Assembly: GCF_900187425.1 (NCBI RefSeq)
Contig: NZ_FYDJ01000001.1
Coordinates: 715,730-779,729, forward strand
Length of the DNA stretch: 64,000 nt
Direction of reading: 5' to 3'
From: Pseudomonas sp. Irchel s3h14
GTDB taxonomy: Bacteria > Pseudomonadota > Gammaproteobacteria > Pseudomonadales > Pseudomonadaceae
Part shown: one piece after another, positions 9,371 through 19,232 of the stretch
Layout: every line of letters begins with the position of its first letter
Position numbering within the stretch: the first letter of the stretch is position 1
Translations under genes and position numbers: made by a program
Notes under the pieces: generated by a model
Databases searched by the model: none
Told to the model about the DNA's origin: nothing
Seen by the model: only the letters and a program-made list of their open reading frames with translations

Positions 9371-11338
9371 TCACGCGCCAGTTGAGGTCGGGCTTGATGC
9401 GGAAACATTGCGACTTAATAGGTCGCGCAGTTGATTTTTCTCTTCGGCACTCAGTTCACTTTGACGTGCTTTCCTGAGAAGTTGTTCCAGGTTTCGCTCG
9501 CGTTGGCGGGCTGACAAGCTAGTAATGGTGTCGAAAAACTGTTGTTCAAGGTTATCTCCGTCAATCAGCCATTCCTTTTCCGCCAGCGCCTTGAGCAAAC
9601 GTCCTTGCTCCGTACCGTGCCAGCGTGCAATCAATTGAAATGAGTTTAGCTTGGGATTCTTCTGTACGGCTTCGAGAAGGGCCACCAGTAATTGCGTGTT
9701 GGTGTGATCCTCGGCAGCAAAGTGCCCGGCATCCTCGACTTTCTCGGCCAATTGCGGGTGATGCAACAGCGTACGCAAGGCGGCCAGGGTCGGCGGCTCT
9801 ACAGCGGCCGGCACCCGTGGCGCGCGGGGTTGATCTTGATCACCGCCGCGTTTGCCGTTTTTGTCCCACGGTTTTTTGTCCCATTTTTTGCCGCCGGCGC
9901 CGGGTTTCTTCGGCGTCCATTCCTGCTGCGGCGCATACATCTCTTGTGCCTGCGGCTGATGGTAGTCGCTGTAATCCGGCATGGCGTCGTAATCGATGCC
10001 CGGGTCGTACGCCGGCGGTGATTCCTGAGGTGCGCTTTGTACCAGTTGGCTCACGGCTTCACCGCTAAGCCCGGTAATTTCGGTCAGACGCTGACGCATC
10101 AGGATGCGCAGGTTCGCCCCCGGGACTTTGTCGATCAGCGGCGCGGCGAGGGTGGCCATGTGGGCCTTGCCTTCGAGCGAGCGTGGGTCCGATTCCTCGG
10201 TCAGCTGTTGAAAAAAATAATCCGCTAATGGTTGGGCGTGCTGGTTGATCCGTGCGCGGAAGGCATCGGTGCCTTCGGAGCGGACCAGCGTGTCCGGGTC
10301 TTCGCCTTCGGGGAGGAACAGAAAGCGTGCGCGCCGCCCGTCCTGCAGGCTCGGCAGCGCTGCCTCCAATGCCCGCCAGGCGGCATTTCGACCTGCCTGA
10401 TCGCCGTCGAAACAGAACAGCACGTTGGGCACGACGCGAAACAGACGCTTCAAGTGCTCTTCGCTGGTGGCGGTGCCCAGGGTCGCGACAGCATTGCGCA
10501 AGCCTTGCTGGGCGAGGGCGATAACATCCATGTAGCCTTCGACGACGATGATTTCGTCGAGGTTGCGGTTGTTCTTGCGTGCTTCATAAAGGCCGTAGAG
10601 TTCCTGGCCCTTATGGAATACCGGGGTTTCCGGTGAGTTCAGGTATTTCGGCTTGTCGTCGCCCAATACCCGGCCGCCGAAGGCGATGATTCGCCCGCGG
10701 CTGTCGCGGATCGGGAACATCACGCGATCGCGGAAGCGGTCATAGCGTTTGCCGGTTTCGGCGTTCTCGATCAGCAGGCCGGCATCAATCATGGCTTTCT
10801 GTTGCAGGGTGTCGCTGCTCAAATGCTTGAACAGATTGTCCCAGCCAGGTGGGGCAAAGCCGAGGCCGAAGTCTCGGGCGATTTCACCGGTCAACCCGCG
10901 ACCTTTCAAGTAATCCACAGCTGCTTTTCGCGATGGATGGCTTTTCAGTGCCTGACGGTAAAAGTCGGCGGCGGCGGTGAGTAGCGGGTAGAGCGGCGAA
11001 TCGGTCGGCTGTCGCGGTTTGTGCGGCCGTCCGCTTTCTTCGCGGGGGATTTCCATGCCGGCGGCTTTGGCCAGTTCTTCGACAGCCTGGACGAAATCCA
11101 GATTGTCGTGGTCCATCATGAAGCCGAGGGCGTTGCCGCCAGCGCCGCAGCCAAAGCAATAATAGAACTGCTTGTCGGGGCTGACGCTGAAGGAGGGGGT
11201 TTTCTCTTTGTGAAACGGGCAGCAGGCGGTGTAATTCTTGCCGGCCTTTTTCATTTGCAGGCGCGAGCTGACCACATCGACGATGTCGGTGCGGTTCAGA
11301 AGGTCGTCAATGAAGCTCTGGGGAATTAGCCCGGCCAT
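9371..11338 (-). CDS. dnaG: DNA primase DnaG
   Basis: 655-residue primase that makes RNA primers at the replication fork. The N-terminal CHC2 zinc finger is visible (C40, H43, C61, C64 in CPFHKEKT...YYCFGC). The toprim core has VEGYMDVIAL (about 266) and FCFDGDQAGRNAAWRA (about 310). A low-complexity linker rich in Pro, Lys and Gly (about 450-520) leads to the C-terminal DnaB-binding domain. It lies between rpsU and rpoD on the same strand. The upstream gap of 482 bases probably carries a promoter or processing site. Confidence 0.97.
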   Translation of the reverse strand: MAGLIPQSFIDDLLNRTDIVDVVSSRLQMKKAGKNYTACCPFHKEKTPSFSVSPDKQFYYCFGCGAGGNALGFMMDHDNLDFVQAVEELAKAAGMEIPREESGRPHKPRQPTDSPLYPLLTAAADFYRQALKSHPSRKAAVDYLKGRGLTGEIARDFGLGFAPPGWDNLFKHLSSDTLQQKAMIDAGLLIENAETGKRYDRFRDRVMFPIRDSRGRIIAFGGRVLGDDKPKYLNSPETPVFHKGQELYGLYEARKNNRNLDEIIVVEGYMDVIALAQQGLRNAVATLGTATSEEHLKRLFRVVPNVLFCFDGDQAGRNAAWRALEAALPSLQDGRRARFLFLPEGEDPDTLVRSEGTDAFRARINQHAQPLADYFFQQLTEESDPRSLEGKAHMATLAAPLIDKVPGANLRILMRQRLTEITGLSGEAVSQLVQSAPQESPPAYDPGIDYDAMPDYSDYHQPQAQEMYAPQQEWTPKKPGAGGKKWDKKPWDKNGKRGGDQDQPRAPRVPAAVEPPTLAALRTLLHHPQLAEKVEDAGHFAAEDHTNTQLLVALLEAVQKNPKLNSFQLIARWHGTEQGRLLKALAEKEWLIDGDNLEQQFFDTITSLSARQRERNLEQLLRKARQSELSAEEKNQLRDLLSRNVSASSPTSTGA

Positions 11339-11820
11339 GGCGTTCTCGTCATCTGCGCTGCAATTGATCCGAAACGAAGGGCGGCTGAGCGCGGGTCGTT
11401 GTTTGAGGCGCGCAAAATGTGCGGCTCGACCAGTGTCGTCTGCGTAATCGCTGTCGGGAAGTGTATCTGCCGAAAATCCACTGACGTTAGTACCAATCAG
11501 TATTCGACTATTTGAAAGTGTTGCGCTGAAATCCGCTGCGGCCAGTCGATGGCCTCGGATAGCTCATAAGCTGGCACGCAAGAAGGTGCCTTGGGCTGAT
11601 CGTCGTGAGAGGAATCAGTGGGTGTGCTCGTCAGTAGCCTTGGAAGGCTCGTCAGAAAAGACGTGCACCGCTGGCAAAAGAGCCAGGTCTGACGCTGTGA
11701 AGCAGATTTGTCTCGGTCGCGTCTGCGGCTTTGACGGTGAAGCATCAAGCGTTTTCCGCAAATGCCATTAGCCCGGCTGAGGGCCGGGCTTGGCAGAAGC
11801 TTGCTACGAACGTCTGTGTA
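11339..11820. other. 482-base gap between rpsU and dnaG
   Basis: No supported gene. P. aeruginosa has a yqeY-type gene (PA0578) here, but none of the three minus frames resembles it. A minus frame of 83 codons (11497-11748) has an atypical Ser/Arg-rich composition and no ribosome binding site. The rpsU-proximal end carries a hairpin (11770-11790). The rest is presumably leader sequence for dnaG-rpoD. Confidence 0.5.
11770..11790 (-). terminator. hairpin downstream of rpsU
   Basis: AGCCCGGC/GCCGGGCT, 8 bp, 5-base loop, about 30 bases after the rpsU stop. There is no U-tract after it on the minus strand, so it may attenuate rather than fully terminate, letting some transcription continue into dnaG and rpoD. 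Confidence 0.6.
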
Positions 11821-12036
11821 TTAGTACAGACGAACGGCGCGGCGCTGTTCGCGCTGAACTTTCTTGGCGTGACGCTTAACAGCGGCTGCTGCTTTGCGCT
11901 TACGCTCAGAAGTAGGCTTCTCGTAGAATTCGCGGCTACGAACTTCAGCCAGTACACCGGCTTTTTCGCAGGAGCGCTTGAAACGACGCAGAGCTACGTC
12001 GAAGGGTTCGTTCTCTTTTACTTTGACGGCTGGCAT
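11821..12036 (-). CDS. rpsU: 30S ribosomal protein S21
   Basis: 71 residues, full family length, [27 protein letters not shown] followed by the very basic C-terminus ending RRAVRLY. S21 is needed for initiation and lies near the anti-Shine-Dalgarno region of the 30S subunit. First gene of the rpsU-dnaG-rpoD group; divergent from tsaD with about 200 bases between that should hold both promoters. Confidence 0.98.
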
Positions 12037-12235
12037 CCAGAGCTACCTTCATTCATTACCGGGGTCAACATCCTCGTGGCAAAAGAGCACTTGAAGACGT
12101 CGGTTTTTAAGGGTTGCGGATGTTAACCCCTCATCGCTCGGAATGCAAAGCCTCTGATCGAAAACCGCTGGTCGGGGCATCACGTGGCGACTATTATGCG
12201 CGCCTTCGAATTCAGCCTAAACAAGGCGCAAACCC

Positions 12236-13261
12236 ATGCTAGTACTGGGATTAGAAACCTCCTGCGACGAAACCGGTGTCGCATTATATGACAGTGAACG
12301 CGGCCTGCTGGCCGACGCGCTGTTCAGCCAGATCGACCTGCACCGCGCCTATGGCGGGGTCGTGCCGGAGCTGGCCTCGCGTGATCACGTCAAACGCATG
12401 CTGCCCTTGATTCGTCAGGTGTTGGCTGAAGCTGACTGTGTGCCGACCGAGATCGACGCCATCGCTTATACCGCGGGTCCTGGCCTGGTCGGTGCCTTGC
12501 TGGTGGGCGCTTCCTGCGCTCAGGCGCTGGCTTTCGCCTGGGGTATTCCGGCGCTGGGTGTGCACCACATGGAGGGTCATCTACTGGCGCCGATGCTGGA
12601 GTCGCAACCACCGGAATTCCCGTTCGTCGCTTTGTTGGTGTCTGGTGGTCATACGCAACTGGTTCAGGTTGACGGGATCGGTCAATACACGCTCTTGGGT
12701 GAGACCCTCGACGATGCCGCCGGTGAAGCTTTTGACAAGACCGCGAAGATGATGGGGCTCAATTATCCGGGTGGCCCGGAAATCGCTCGGCTGGCGGAGC
12801 AGGGGGTTGCAGGACGTTTCACTTTCCCGCGTCCGATGTGCGACCGTCCGGGCCTGGCTTTCAGCTTCAGTGGCTTGAAAACCTTCGCCCTGAACACCTG
12901 GCAGCAGAGCGTCAGTGCCGGGGACGACAGCGAGCAAGCCCGTTGCGACATCTCGCTGGCGTTCCAGCAGGCCGTGGTGGAGACTTTGACCATCAAGTGC
13001 AAGCGTGCCCTGAAACAGGCCGGTATGAAGCGTCTGGTGATTGCTGGCGGCGTCAGCGCCAACAAGGCACTGCGTACTTCGCTGGAGAAGATGCTCGGCG
13101 ACATGAAGGGCGATGTTTTTTATGCCCGTCCGGAGTTCTGCACTGACAACGGCGCGATGATTGCCTTTGCCGGCTGCCAGCGTTTGCAGGCCGGTCAGCA
13201 TGAAAGCCTGGCGATCAGCGTGCAGGCGCGTTGGCCGATGGAGCAATTGTCGGCGCTGTGA
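12236..13261 (+). CDS. tsaD: tRNA N6-threonylcarbamoyladenosine transferase TsaD
   Basis: 341-residue ASKHA-fold enzyme that, with TsaB and TsaE, transfers threonylcarbamoyl to A37 of ANN-decoding tRNAs. Visible: N-terminal [15 protein letters not shown], the [12 protein letters not shown] metal-binding histidines (about 111 and 115), LVSGGHTQL, the NYPGGPEI segment, and [10 protein letters not shown] near the C-terminus. The start ATG is at 12236. Formerly annotated gcp. Its position opposite rpsU is standard in Pseudomonas. Confidence 0.97.
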   Translation: MLVLGLETSCDETGVALYDSERGLLADALFSQIDLHRAYGGVVPELASRDHVKRMLPLIRQVLAEADCVPTEIDAIAYTAGPGLVGALLVGASCAQALAFAWGIPALGVHHMEGHLLAPMLESQPPEFPFVALLVSGGHTQLVQVDGIGQYTLLGETLDDAAGEAFDKTAKMMGLNYPGGPEIARLAEQGVAGRFTFPRPMCDRPGLAFSFSGLKTFALNTWQQSVSAGDDSEQARCDISLAFQQAVVETLTIKCKRALKQAGMKRLVIAGGVSANKALRTSLEKMLGDMKGDVFYARPEFCTDNGAMIAFAGCQRLQAGQHESLAISVQARWPMEQLSAL

Positions 13262-13296
13262 TGATGTGCGGGATGAGCGGCGCTCATGCCCGGTAT

Positions 13297-13866
13297 TTAA
13301 AAATGCCGTTCGCGCCCGGCAAATAGGTCGCGTAGATTGCCCCGATGGCGCCAGACGATCAGTCCCGTGAGTGCGCTCATGGGTAGCAGTGCCGCCGGCT
13401 CCTGCCAGGCCAGCAGCGGCAGGGTCAGCGGTGTGGCGATCAAGGCTGCCAGTGAGCTGGTGCGGGTCAGGTAGAACGTCAGCAGCCAGGCGCAGACTGC
13501 CAGCAGTGCGGCGGGCGGGTAGAGCCCCAGCAGCATGCCGGCAGAGGTGGCGACACCCTTGCCGCCGCGGAAGCGAAAGTACAGCGGGAACAGGTGGCCG
13601 ATGACGGCACAGACGCCGATCCAGGCCTGCTCCTGAAGCGAAAGGCCCGCAACGCCGGCGATCAGTACGGGTAGCAGGCCTTTGAAGAGGTCCCCGATCA
13701 AGGTCAGGACGGCGAGTTTTTTGCCGGCCAGGCGCAACATGTTGGTGGCGCCGGCATTGCCCGAGCCACTCATTCGCGGATCGGGTTTACCGGTCAGGCG
13801 GCTGAGCAAAATGGCGAAGGACAGAGAGCCGAGCAGGTAGGCGAGGGTCGCCAGTAACCAAAACAT
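13297..13866 (-). CDS. plsY: acyl-phosphate glycerol-3-phosphate acyltransferase PlsY
   Basis: 189-residue inner membrane protein with about five membrane segments. It transfers acyl groups from acyl-phosphate to glycerol 3-phosphate, the first step of phospholipid synthesis. The conserved loops are present: [12 protein letters not shown] (about 33-44) and [15 protein letters not shown] (about 98-112). It is convergent with tsaD and divergent from folB with 74 bases between starts, so those two share a promoter region. Confidence 0.95.
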   Translation of the reverse strand: MFWLLATLAYLLGSLSFAILLSRLTGKPDPRMSGSGNAGATNMLRLAGKKLAVLTLIGDLFKGLLPVLIAGVAGLSLQEQAWIGVCAVIGHLFPLYFRFRGGKGVATSAGMLLGLYPPAALLAVCAWLLTFYLTRTSSLAALIATPLTLPLLAWQEPAALLPMSALTGLIVWRHRGNLRDLFAGRERHF

Positions 13867-13940
13867 GCTAACTATTCCGGGCGAGGACGCCCTGATTCTA
13901 ACGGCGCATTGCGCCCTTGTCGTGCAGCGGAGAAAAGTGC

Positions 13941-14297
13941 TTGGACAGAGTGTTTATCGAGGGCCTGGAAGTCGACACCGTGATTGGTGCCTACGACTGG
14001 GAGCGAGGCATCCGACAGTGCTTGCGTCTTGATCTGAGTTTCGCCTGGGATAATCGCCCGGCCGCCGCCGGAGATGACCTGACGCTGGCGCTCGATTACG
14101 CCAGTGTGTCGTCGCGAATTCAGGCCTTTGCCGAGCAGGCGCAGTTCCAGCTGGTCGAGACCTTCGCCGAGCGTCTGGCTGAAGTCCTGATGAGCGAATT
14201 CAACATCACCTGGATGCGCCTCAAGCTGACCAAGCCAGGCGCCATCCCGGCTGCCACGGGTGGTGTGGGCGTGGAGATCGAGCGCGGATGTCGCTGA
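13941..14297 (+). CDS. folB: dihydroneopterin aldolase FolB
   Basis: 118-residue enzyme of folate synthesis that converts dihydroneopterin to hydroxymethyl-dihydropterin. The frame begins [22 protein letters not shown], a typical FolB N-terminus, and holds LDYASV and LKLTKPGAI. There is no ATG; the TTG at 13941 is chosen because GGAG at 13929 lies 8 bases upstream, whereas the longer frame from 13917 would start before that site. The end overlaps folK by 10 bases, so the two are translationally coupled. Confidence 0.93.
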   Translation: MDRVFIEGLEVDTVIGAYDWERGIRQCLRLDLSFAWDNRPAAAGDDLTLALDYASVSSRIQAFAEQAQFQLVETFAERLAEVLMSEFNITWMRLKLTKPGAIPAATGGVGVEIERGCR

Positions 14298-14806
14298 CTC
14301 AGGTGTATCTCGGGCTTGGTAGCAATATCGAGCGCGAATCCCATTTGCAGGCTGGCCTGGAAGCCTTGACAGGTTTTCTGGTGGATATACGCTGCTCGGC
14401 GGTGTTCGAAAGCCAGCCGGTGGGGATCAAGAGCGGGCCATTCTTCAATTTTGTGGTATCGGCTTTTACCGATTTGCCGCTAATGGAGCTGGATCGCCGG
14501 CTGAAATTCATCGAGGCGGACAATGGCCGTTATGCGCCGGACCGCAAAGGTTTGCCGCTGGATATCGACGTTTTGCTGTTCGGTGACCTGGTGGGCAACT
14601 TCGATGGCTTGATCCTGCCGCGGGCAGAAATTCTGAAAAATGCCTTCGTGCTGTGGCCGTTGTCGCTGATTGCGCCGGATCGCGTGCATCCGGGTGTAGG
14701 CAAGAGCTTTGCGACGTTGTGGCGCGAGGCGCAGATTGATCAGGTGTTGGCGCCGGTGGCGTTTGAGTGGCGCGGTGAGCAGTTGACCCCTTCAGATCTG
14801 TTGTGA
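14288..14806 (+). CDS. folK: 2-amino-4-hydroxy-6-hydroxymethyldihydropteridine pyrophosphokinase FolK
   Basis: 172-residue HPPK, the step after FolB in folate synthesis. Hallmarks: VYLGLGSNIERESHL at the N-terminus, FFNFVVSAFTDLP, and DRKGLPLDIDVLLFGD, which carries the magnesium-binding aspartates. The ATG lies inside the end of folB. A REP palindrome follows the stop codon and separates the pair from the convergent cca. Confidence 0.96.
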   Translation: MSLTQVYLGLGSNIERESHLQAGLEALTGFLVDIRCSAVFESQPVGIKSGPFFNFVVSAFTDLPLMELDRRLKFIEADNGRYAPDRKGLPLDIDVLLFGDLVGNFDGLILPRAEILKNAFVLWPLSLIAPDRVHPGVGKSFATLWREAQIDQVLAPVAFEWRGEQLTPSDLL

Positions 14807-14818
14807 TCTTGCGAGCGC

Positions 14819-14886
14819 CATCGCGAGCAAGCTTTGCTCCTACAGGAACTACGCTGACCCTGTAGGAGCGAGCGGTGCGGCGATCC
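14819..14886. repeat. REP-type palindromic element
   Basis: Two copies of the TGTAGGAGC core in inverted orientation, here pointing away from each other (gcaagctttgctcctaca and tgtaggagcgagcggtgcgg) around a 16-base centre. It lies between the convergent folK and cca genes. The arrangement differs from the other copies in this window, where the core lies at the outer ends. Confidence 0.8.
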
Positions 14887-14904
14887 GACTTGACCGCGAT
14901 GCTT

Positions 14905-16134
14905 TCAGGCAGACGCCGCTTCTTTGTAAGCCTTCAGCGCCTTGAGTCGTTCGCGCTTGATCGCCTCACCCAGCTCCGGCCCTTTGAATCCCTTCTCCAT
15001 CAACGGCTGAACCGCTACGGTCCGAGCAGCATTCGCTGCCCCCCGCAAATAATCAGCCTGTGGGTAACTTCGTTGCTCCAGCCCTTTACGTCCACGCGCG
15101 TCCATCTCGCACGCCGCGATAAATTCCTCGAACCGATGCGGCCGGCGGTAAACGTCAAAACTCTGCAGCAACTCCAGCAAGGTCGACGGCTTCAGCTCTA
15201 GGGCGCGATGGCCGTGGGTGTGATATTCGCCCACCAGCAGAGCCAGTTCCTGACAGTCCTTCGGTGCCTTGAAGCGTTCGTTGACCGCTTTGATCAGCTT
15301 CAAGCCCTTGTGCTCGTGGGCAATGTGTCGGGGCCATTCCTCCTCAGGTGTCAGTCCCTTCCCGAGGTCGTGCAGCAGGCAGGCCCAGCGCACGGTGAGT
15401 GGTTGTTTGTGTCGCGCCGCTTGCTCCAGCACGCTCAATGTGTGCACGCCCGTGTCGATTTCCGGGTGGTGGGCTTCCGGTTGCGGTACGCCGAACAGGG
15501 CATCGACTTCCGGCATCAATACCTTGAGAGCGCCACACTCGCGCAGTACTTCGATGAACACCTGTGGCTGATCTTCCATCAGGGCGCGGGAAATTTCCTT
15601 CCAGCTGCGTTCCGCGGTCAAGGCTTCCAGTTCGCCTGATTCGCTGAGTTGGCGCATCAGTTCCAGTGTCTCCGGCGCGACGGTGAAACCGAGCCCAGAA
15701 TAACGAGCAGCGAAGCGAGCAACACGCAGAACCCGGAGCGGATCTTCGGCGAACGCGGGGGAAACGTGACGAAGCAAGCGCGCCTCGAGATCGCGCTGGC
15801 CGTGGTAAGGATCGGTCAGGTTCTGCTGATCGTCTTCGGCCATGGCATTGATGGTCAGGTCACGACGGATCAGGTCTTCTTCGAGGGTGACTTCGGGGCT
15901 GGCGTGAAAGGTAAAGCCGCCGTAACCGCGTCCGCTTTTGCGCTCGGTCCGGGCGAGGGCGTATTCCTCACCGCTTTTTGGGTGAAGAAATACCGGGAAA
16001 TCAGCACCCACCGGGCGAAAGCCCTTGGCGAGCATTTCTTCAGTGGTAGCGCCAACCACAACCCAGTCGATGTCGGTGACAGGCTTGCCCAGCAGGCGAT
16101 CACGTACCGCGCCGCCGACTTTATAAATCTGCAT
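14905..16134 (-). CDS. cca: multifunctional CCA tRNA nucleotidyltransferase
   Basis: 409-residue enzyme that adds or repairs the CCA end of tRNAs. The N-terminal nucleotidyltransferase has KVGGAVRD and the catalytic DID (D21 and D23). The [10 protein letters not shown] and [15 protein letters not shown] motifs follow. A C-terminal HD domain (LLHDLGKG, about residue 255) gives the 2',3'-cyclic phosphodiesterase and phosphatase activities known in E. coli. Minus strand, convergent with folK, with no close operon partner. Confidence 0.96.
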   Translation of the reverse strand: MQIYKVGGAVRDRLLGKPVTDIDWVVVGATTEEMLAKGFRPVGADFPVFLHPKSGEEYALARTERKSGRGYGGFTFHASPEVTLEEDLIRRDLTINAMAEDDQQNLTDPYHGQRDLEARLLRHVSPAFAEDPLRVLRVARFAARYSGLGFTVAPETLELMRQLSESGELEALTAERSWKEISRALMEDQPQVFIEVLRECGALKVLMPEVDALFGVPQPEAHHPEIDTGVHTLSVLEQAARHKQPLTVRWACLLHDLGKGLTPEEEWPRHIAHEHKGLKLIKAVNERFKAPKDCQELALLVGEYHTHGHRALELKPSTLLELLQSFDVYRRPHRFEEFIAACEMDARGRKGLEQRSYPQADYLRGAANAARTVAVQPLMEKGFKGPELGEAIKRERLKALKAYKEAASA

Positions 16135-16197
16135 AAAAAACCTCCGTTAGCCCGACAGAATAACCTTTGCGTCGAACCTCCGGAGGCACAAACAAGA

Positions 16198-17760
16198 TCA
16201 AAGATGGATGACAGCCAGGTCCAGCCGGCCGTAATCCCCTTCACTGTGTTCACCTCTGGGCGGAACATGATGGGTTTTCATCACCTGGTCGCCTTGCAGG
16301 GTTTCCAGATGAATATCGAAGCCCCAGAGCCGGTGCAGGTGTTTGAGCACTTCCTCGGTGGACTCGCCCAGCGGTTTGCGGTCGTGTTGCTGGTGACGCA
16401 AGGTCAGCGAGCGGTCACCACGCCGGTCGATGCTGTAGATCTGCACGTTGGGTTCACGATTGCCGAGGTTGTACTGCGCCGCCAGGGTTTCACGGATGAT
16501 GCGGTAGCCACCTTCGTCATGAATGGCCGGGACCAGCAGATCCTCCTTCTGGTCGTCATCAAGGATGCTGAACAACTTCAGGTCACGGATCACCTGGGGT
16601 GACAGGTACTGCAGGATGAAGCTTTCATCCTTGAAGCTGCTCATGGCGAACTTGATGCTCGACAGCCAGTCGGTGCCGGCAATCTCAGGGAACCAGCGGT
16701 AGTCCTCTTCGGTAGGGTGTTCACACATGCGGCGGATGTCCCGATACATGGCAAAACCCAGGGTGTAGGGGTTGATGCCGTTGTAGTAGGGGCTGTCGAA
16801 GCCGGGTTGGTAGACCACGCTGGTGTGGGACGTCAAAAACTCCATCATGAAGCCGTCGGTCACCAGGCCTTCGTCATACAGGTCGTTCATCAGGGTGTAA
16901 TGCCAGAACGTGGCCCAGCCCTCGTTCATCACCTGAGTCTGACGTTGCGGGTAGAAATACTGAGCGATCTTGCGCACGATCCGCACGATTTCCCGCTGCC
17001 ATGGTTCCAGCAGCGGTGCGTGTTTTTCGATGAAATAGAGAATATTTTCCTGAGGTTCGGCGGGGAAGCGCGCGTTGTCCTTGTCGCTGTACTTGTCTGC
17101 ACCTTTTGGAATGGTCCGCCACAGATCGTTGATCTGTTTCTGCAAATGCTCTTCCCGATCCTTTTGCCGGCGACGTTCTTCTTCGGCGGAAATCGGATAT
17201 GGGCGTTTGTAGCGATCTACCCCGTAGTTCATCAAGGCGTGGCAGGAATCCAGCAGGTCCTCGACCGCGTCGATACCGTGGCGCTCTTCGCACTGCATGA
17301 TGTACTGCTTGGCGAAGACCAGGTAATCGATGATCGAACTGGCGTCAGTCCAGGTGCGGAACAGGTAGTTGCCTTTGAAAAAACTGTTATGCCCGTAGCA
17401 GGCATGGGCGACGACCAACGCCTGCATGCAGATGGTGTTTTCTTCCATCAAGTAGGCGATGCACGGGTCCGAGTTGATCACGATTTCGTACGCCAGCCCC
17501 ATCTGGCCGCGAGAGTAGGATTTTTCGGTGCTGAGGAAGTGTTTGCCGTAGGACCAATGGTGATAACCCAGCGGCATGCCGACGGAGGCGTAGGCATCCA
17601 TCATCTGCTCGGCGGTGATCACTTCGATCTGGTTAGGGTAAGTATCGAGCGCGTAGCGGGCCGCCAGGCGACTGATTTCTTTGTCGTAGGCCTGAATCAG
17701 CTCGAACGTCCATTCGGAGCCGGTGGAAATGGGTTGGCGCTTCTGCTCTTTGGCGGTCAT
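16198..17760 (-). CDS. SpoVR family protein (YcgB)
   Basis: 520-residue SpoVR-like protein, conserved in length with E. coli YcgB. The N-terminus has [16 protein letters not shown]; the middle has the family segments [17 protein letters not shown] and [20 protein letters not shown], containing conserved His and Glu residues. Its biochemical role is unknown. It overlaps yeaH by 4 bases and is third in the prkA-yeaH-spoVR operon, a group linked to general stress and stationary phase. The name comes from a Bacillus spore cortex gene, but this organism type does not sporulate. Confidence 0.93.
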   Translation of the reverse strand: MTAKEQKRQPISTGSEWTFELIQAYDKEISRLAARYALDTYPNQIEVITAEQMMDAYASVGMPLGYHHWSYGKHFLSTEKSYSRGQMGLAYEIVINSDPCIAYLMEENTICMQALVVAHACYGHNSFFKGNYLFRTWTDASSIIDYLVFAKQYIMQCEERHGIDAVEDLLDSCHALMNYGVDRYKRPYPISAEEERRRQKDREEHLQKQINDLWRTIPKGADKYSDKDNARFPAEPQENILYFIEKHAPLLEPWQREIVRIVRKIAQYFYPQRQTQVMNEGWATFWHYTLMNDLYDEGLVTDGFMMEFLTSHTSVVYQPGFDSPYYNGINPYTLGFAMYRDIRRMCEHPTEEDYRWFPEIAGTDWLSSIKFAMSSFKDESFILQYLSPQVIRDLKLFSILDDDQKEDLLVPAIHDEGGYRIIRETLAAQYNLGNREPNVQIYSIDRRGDRSLTLRHQQHDRKPLGESTEEVLKHLHRLWGFDIHLETLQGDQVMKTHHVPPRGEHSEGDYGRLDLAVIHL

Positions 17761-19028
17761 GTCACTAACCTGCGCTGGAAGAGTTCACGGAAGACCGGAT
17801 AGATATCGCCGGCCGAGACCAGTTGTTGCTGGGCAAAAGTGTCAGAGAAGGCTTCAGCGATGCGTTCGTACTCGAACCACAGGGCCTGATGTTCGCGCGG
17901 GGTGATCTCAACGTAAGTGTAGTACTGCACGAACGGCATGATCTGGTTGATCAGAATGTCGCGGCAGATTGGCGAGTCATCGTTCCAGTTATCGCCGTCG
18001 GAGGCCTGGGCGGCATAGATGTTCCACTCATTGCTCGGATAGCGTTCGGCCATGATCTCCTGCATCAGTTTCAAGGCGCTGGAAACGATGGTGCCGCCGG
18101 TTTCGCGGGAGTAGAAAAACTCCTCTTCATCCACTTCCCGGGCGCTTGTGTGGTGGCGGATGAACACGACGTCGATCTTGTCGTAGTTACGCTTGAGAAA
18201 CAGGTACAGCAGGATAAAGAAGCGCTTGGCGATGTCCTTGGTCGCCTGGGTCATGGAGCCGGACACGTCCATCAGGCAAAACATCACCGCCTTGGAACTG
18301 GGGTTAGGTTGCTTGATGAGCAGGTTGTACTTGAGGTCGAAGGTATCGAGGAACGGTACGCGATGAATGCGTGCACTGAGTTTTTCGATTTCTGCTTCGA
18401 TTTTCTGAATATCGCCGAAGTTGTCAGGCTCATCCCGCTTCAATCGCAGCAGTTCTTCTTTGGCTTCGCGTAATTTTGCCCGGCTGCTGCCAGACAGGGC
18501 GATTCGCCGTGCATGGGCCGAGCGCAAGGTGCGGATGATGTTGATCCGCGACGGATTGCCCTCGTTACTGATCCCGGCACGAACGGTCTTGAAGGTGTCA
18601 GTGCCGGTCAGGTTGCGCTTGACCAGGTTCGGCAGTTCAAGGTCCTCGAACATGAATTCGAGGAATTCCTCCTGGGTGATCTGGAAGACGAATTCGTCCA
18701 TCCCTTCGCCCGAGTTGCCGGCCTTGCCAGGGCCTCTGCCACCGCCACCTCCGGGCGGGCGGGCAATGTGCTCGCCGCTGGTGAATTCCTTGTTGCCCGG
18801 GTGCACGACGGTCTGCTTGCCACCGCGACCGTGGTGAAGCACCGGCTCGTCAATGTCGCGACCGGGGATGCTGATCTGTTCGCCGTGCTCCATATCGGTA
18901 ATGGAACGCCGGCTGACCGCCTCTTCGACAGCCTTTTTGATGTGATCACGGTAACGCCGCAGAAACCGCTGACGGTTCACCGTGCTCTTGTTCTTGCCAT
19001 TGAGACGTCGGTCGATCACATAGCTCAT
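17757..19028 (-). CDS. DUF444 family protein YeaH
   Basis: 423-residue protein of the YeaH/YhbH (DUF444) family. The N-terminal third is basic, with a Gly-rich linker (about 80-105). The C-terminal half resembles a von Willebrand A fold with the metal-site motif [13 protein letters not shown] (about residue 248). It is the second gene of the PrkA kinase operon, and family members are thought to work with PrkA; direct function is unknown. Upstream, a 15-bp hairpin separates it from prkA, which could set different levels for the two messages. Confidence 0.92.
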   Translation of the reverse strand: MSYVIDRRLNGKNKSTVNRQRFLRRYRDHIKKAVEEAVSRRSITDMEHGEQISIPGRDIDEPVLHHGRGGKQTVVHPGNKEFTSGEHIARPPGGGGGRGPGKAGNSGEGMDEFVFQITQEEFLEFMFEDLELPNLVKRNLTGTDTFKTVRAGISNEGNPSRINIIRTLRSAHARRIALSGSSRAKLREAKEELLRLKRDEPDNFGDIQKIEAEIEKLSARIHRVPFLDTFDLKYNLLIKQPNPSSKAVMFCLMDVSGSMTQATKDIAKRFFILLYLFLKRNYDKIDVVFIRHHTSAREVDEEEFFYSRETGGTIVSSALKLMQEIMAERYPSNEWNIYAAQASDGDNWNDDSPICRDILINQIMPFVQYYTYVEITPREHQALWFEYERIAEAFSDTFAQQQLVSAGDIYPVFRELFQRRLVT

Positions 19029-19160
19029 GACTGCTCCTTAGAAGCTGTCCTGAAAGGGGCGAGCGGTTATGCAGCATCGACACCGAGCCAAGGGATGTTC
19101 ACGCTCCCCCAAGCGCTTTTGGACGCTGCCTGAACCTCGCTACCGACTTTCGAACACCTT

Positions 19161-19202
19161 CCAGAGGTCTGTGTAACAGAAAATGCGTACACAGGCCTCT
19201 GG
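19161..19202 (-). promoter_or_regulatory. long hairpin between prkA and yeaH
   Basis: Arms 19161-19175 and 19188-19202 pair over 15 positions with one mismatch (G-U on one strand, A-C on the other) around a 12-base loop. There is no U-tract, so it is more likely an intercistronic RNA stem affecting decay or read-through than a full terminator. Confidence 0.6.
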
Positions 19203-19232
19203 CTGACGACAACCGGTCTGACCGGCAGCGGG

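Noticed and set aside
11497..11748. Minus-strand frame between dnaG and rpsU
   Set aside because: Atypical composition, no ribosome binding site, no resemblance to YqeY.
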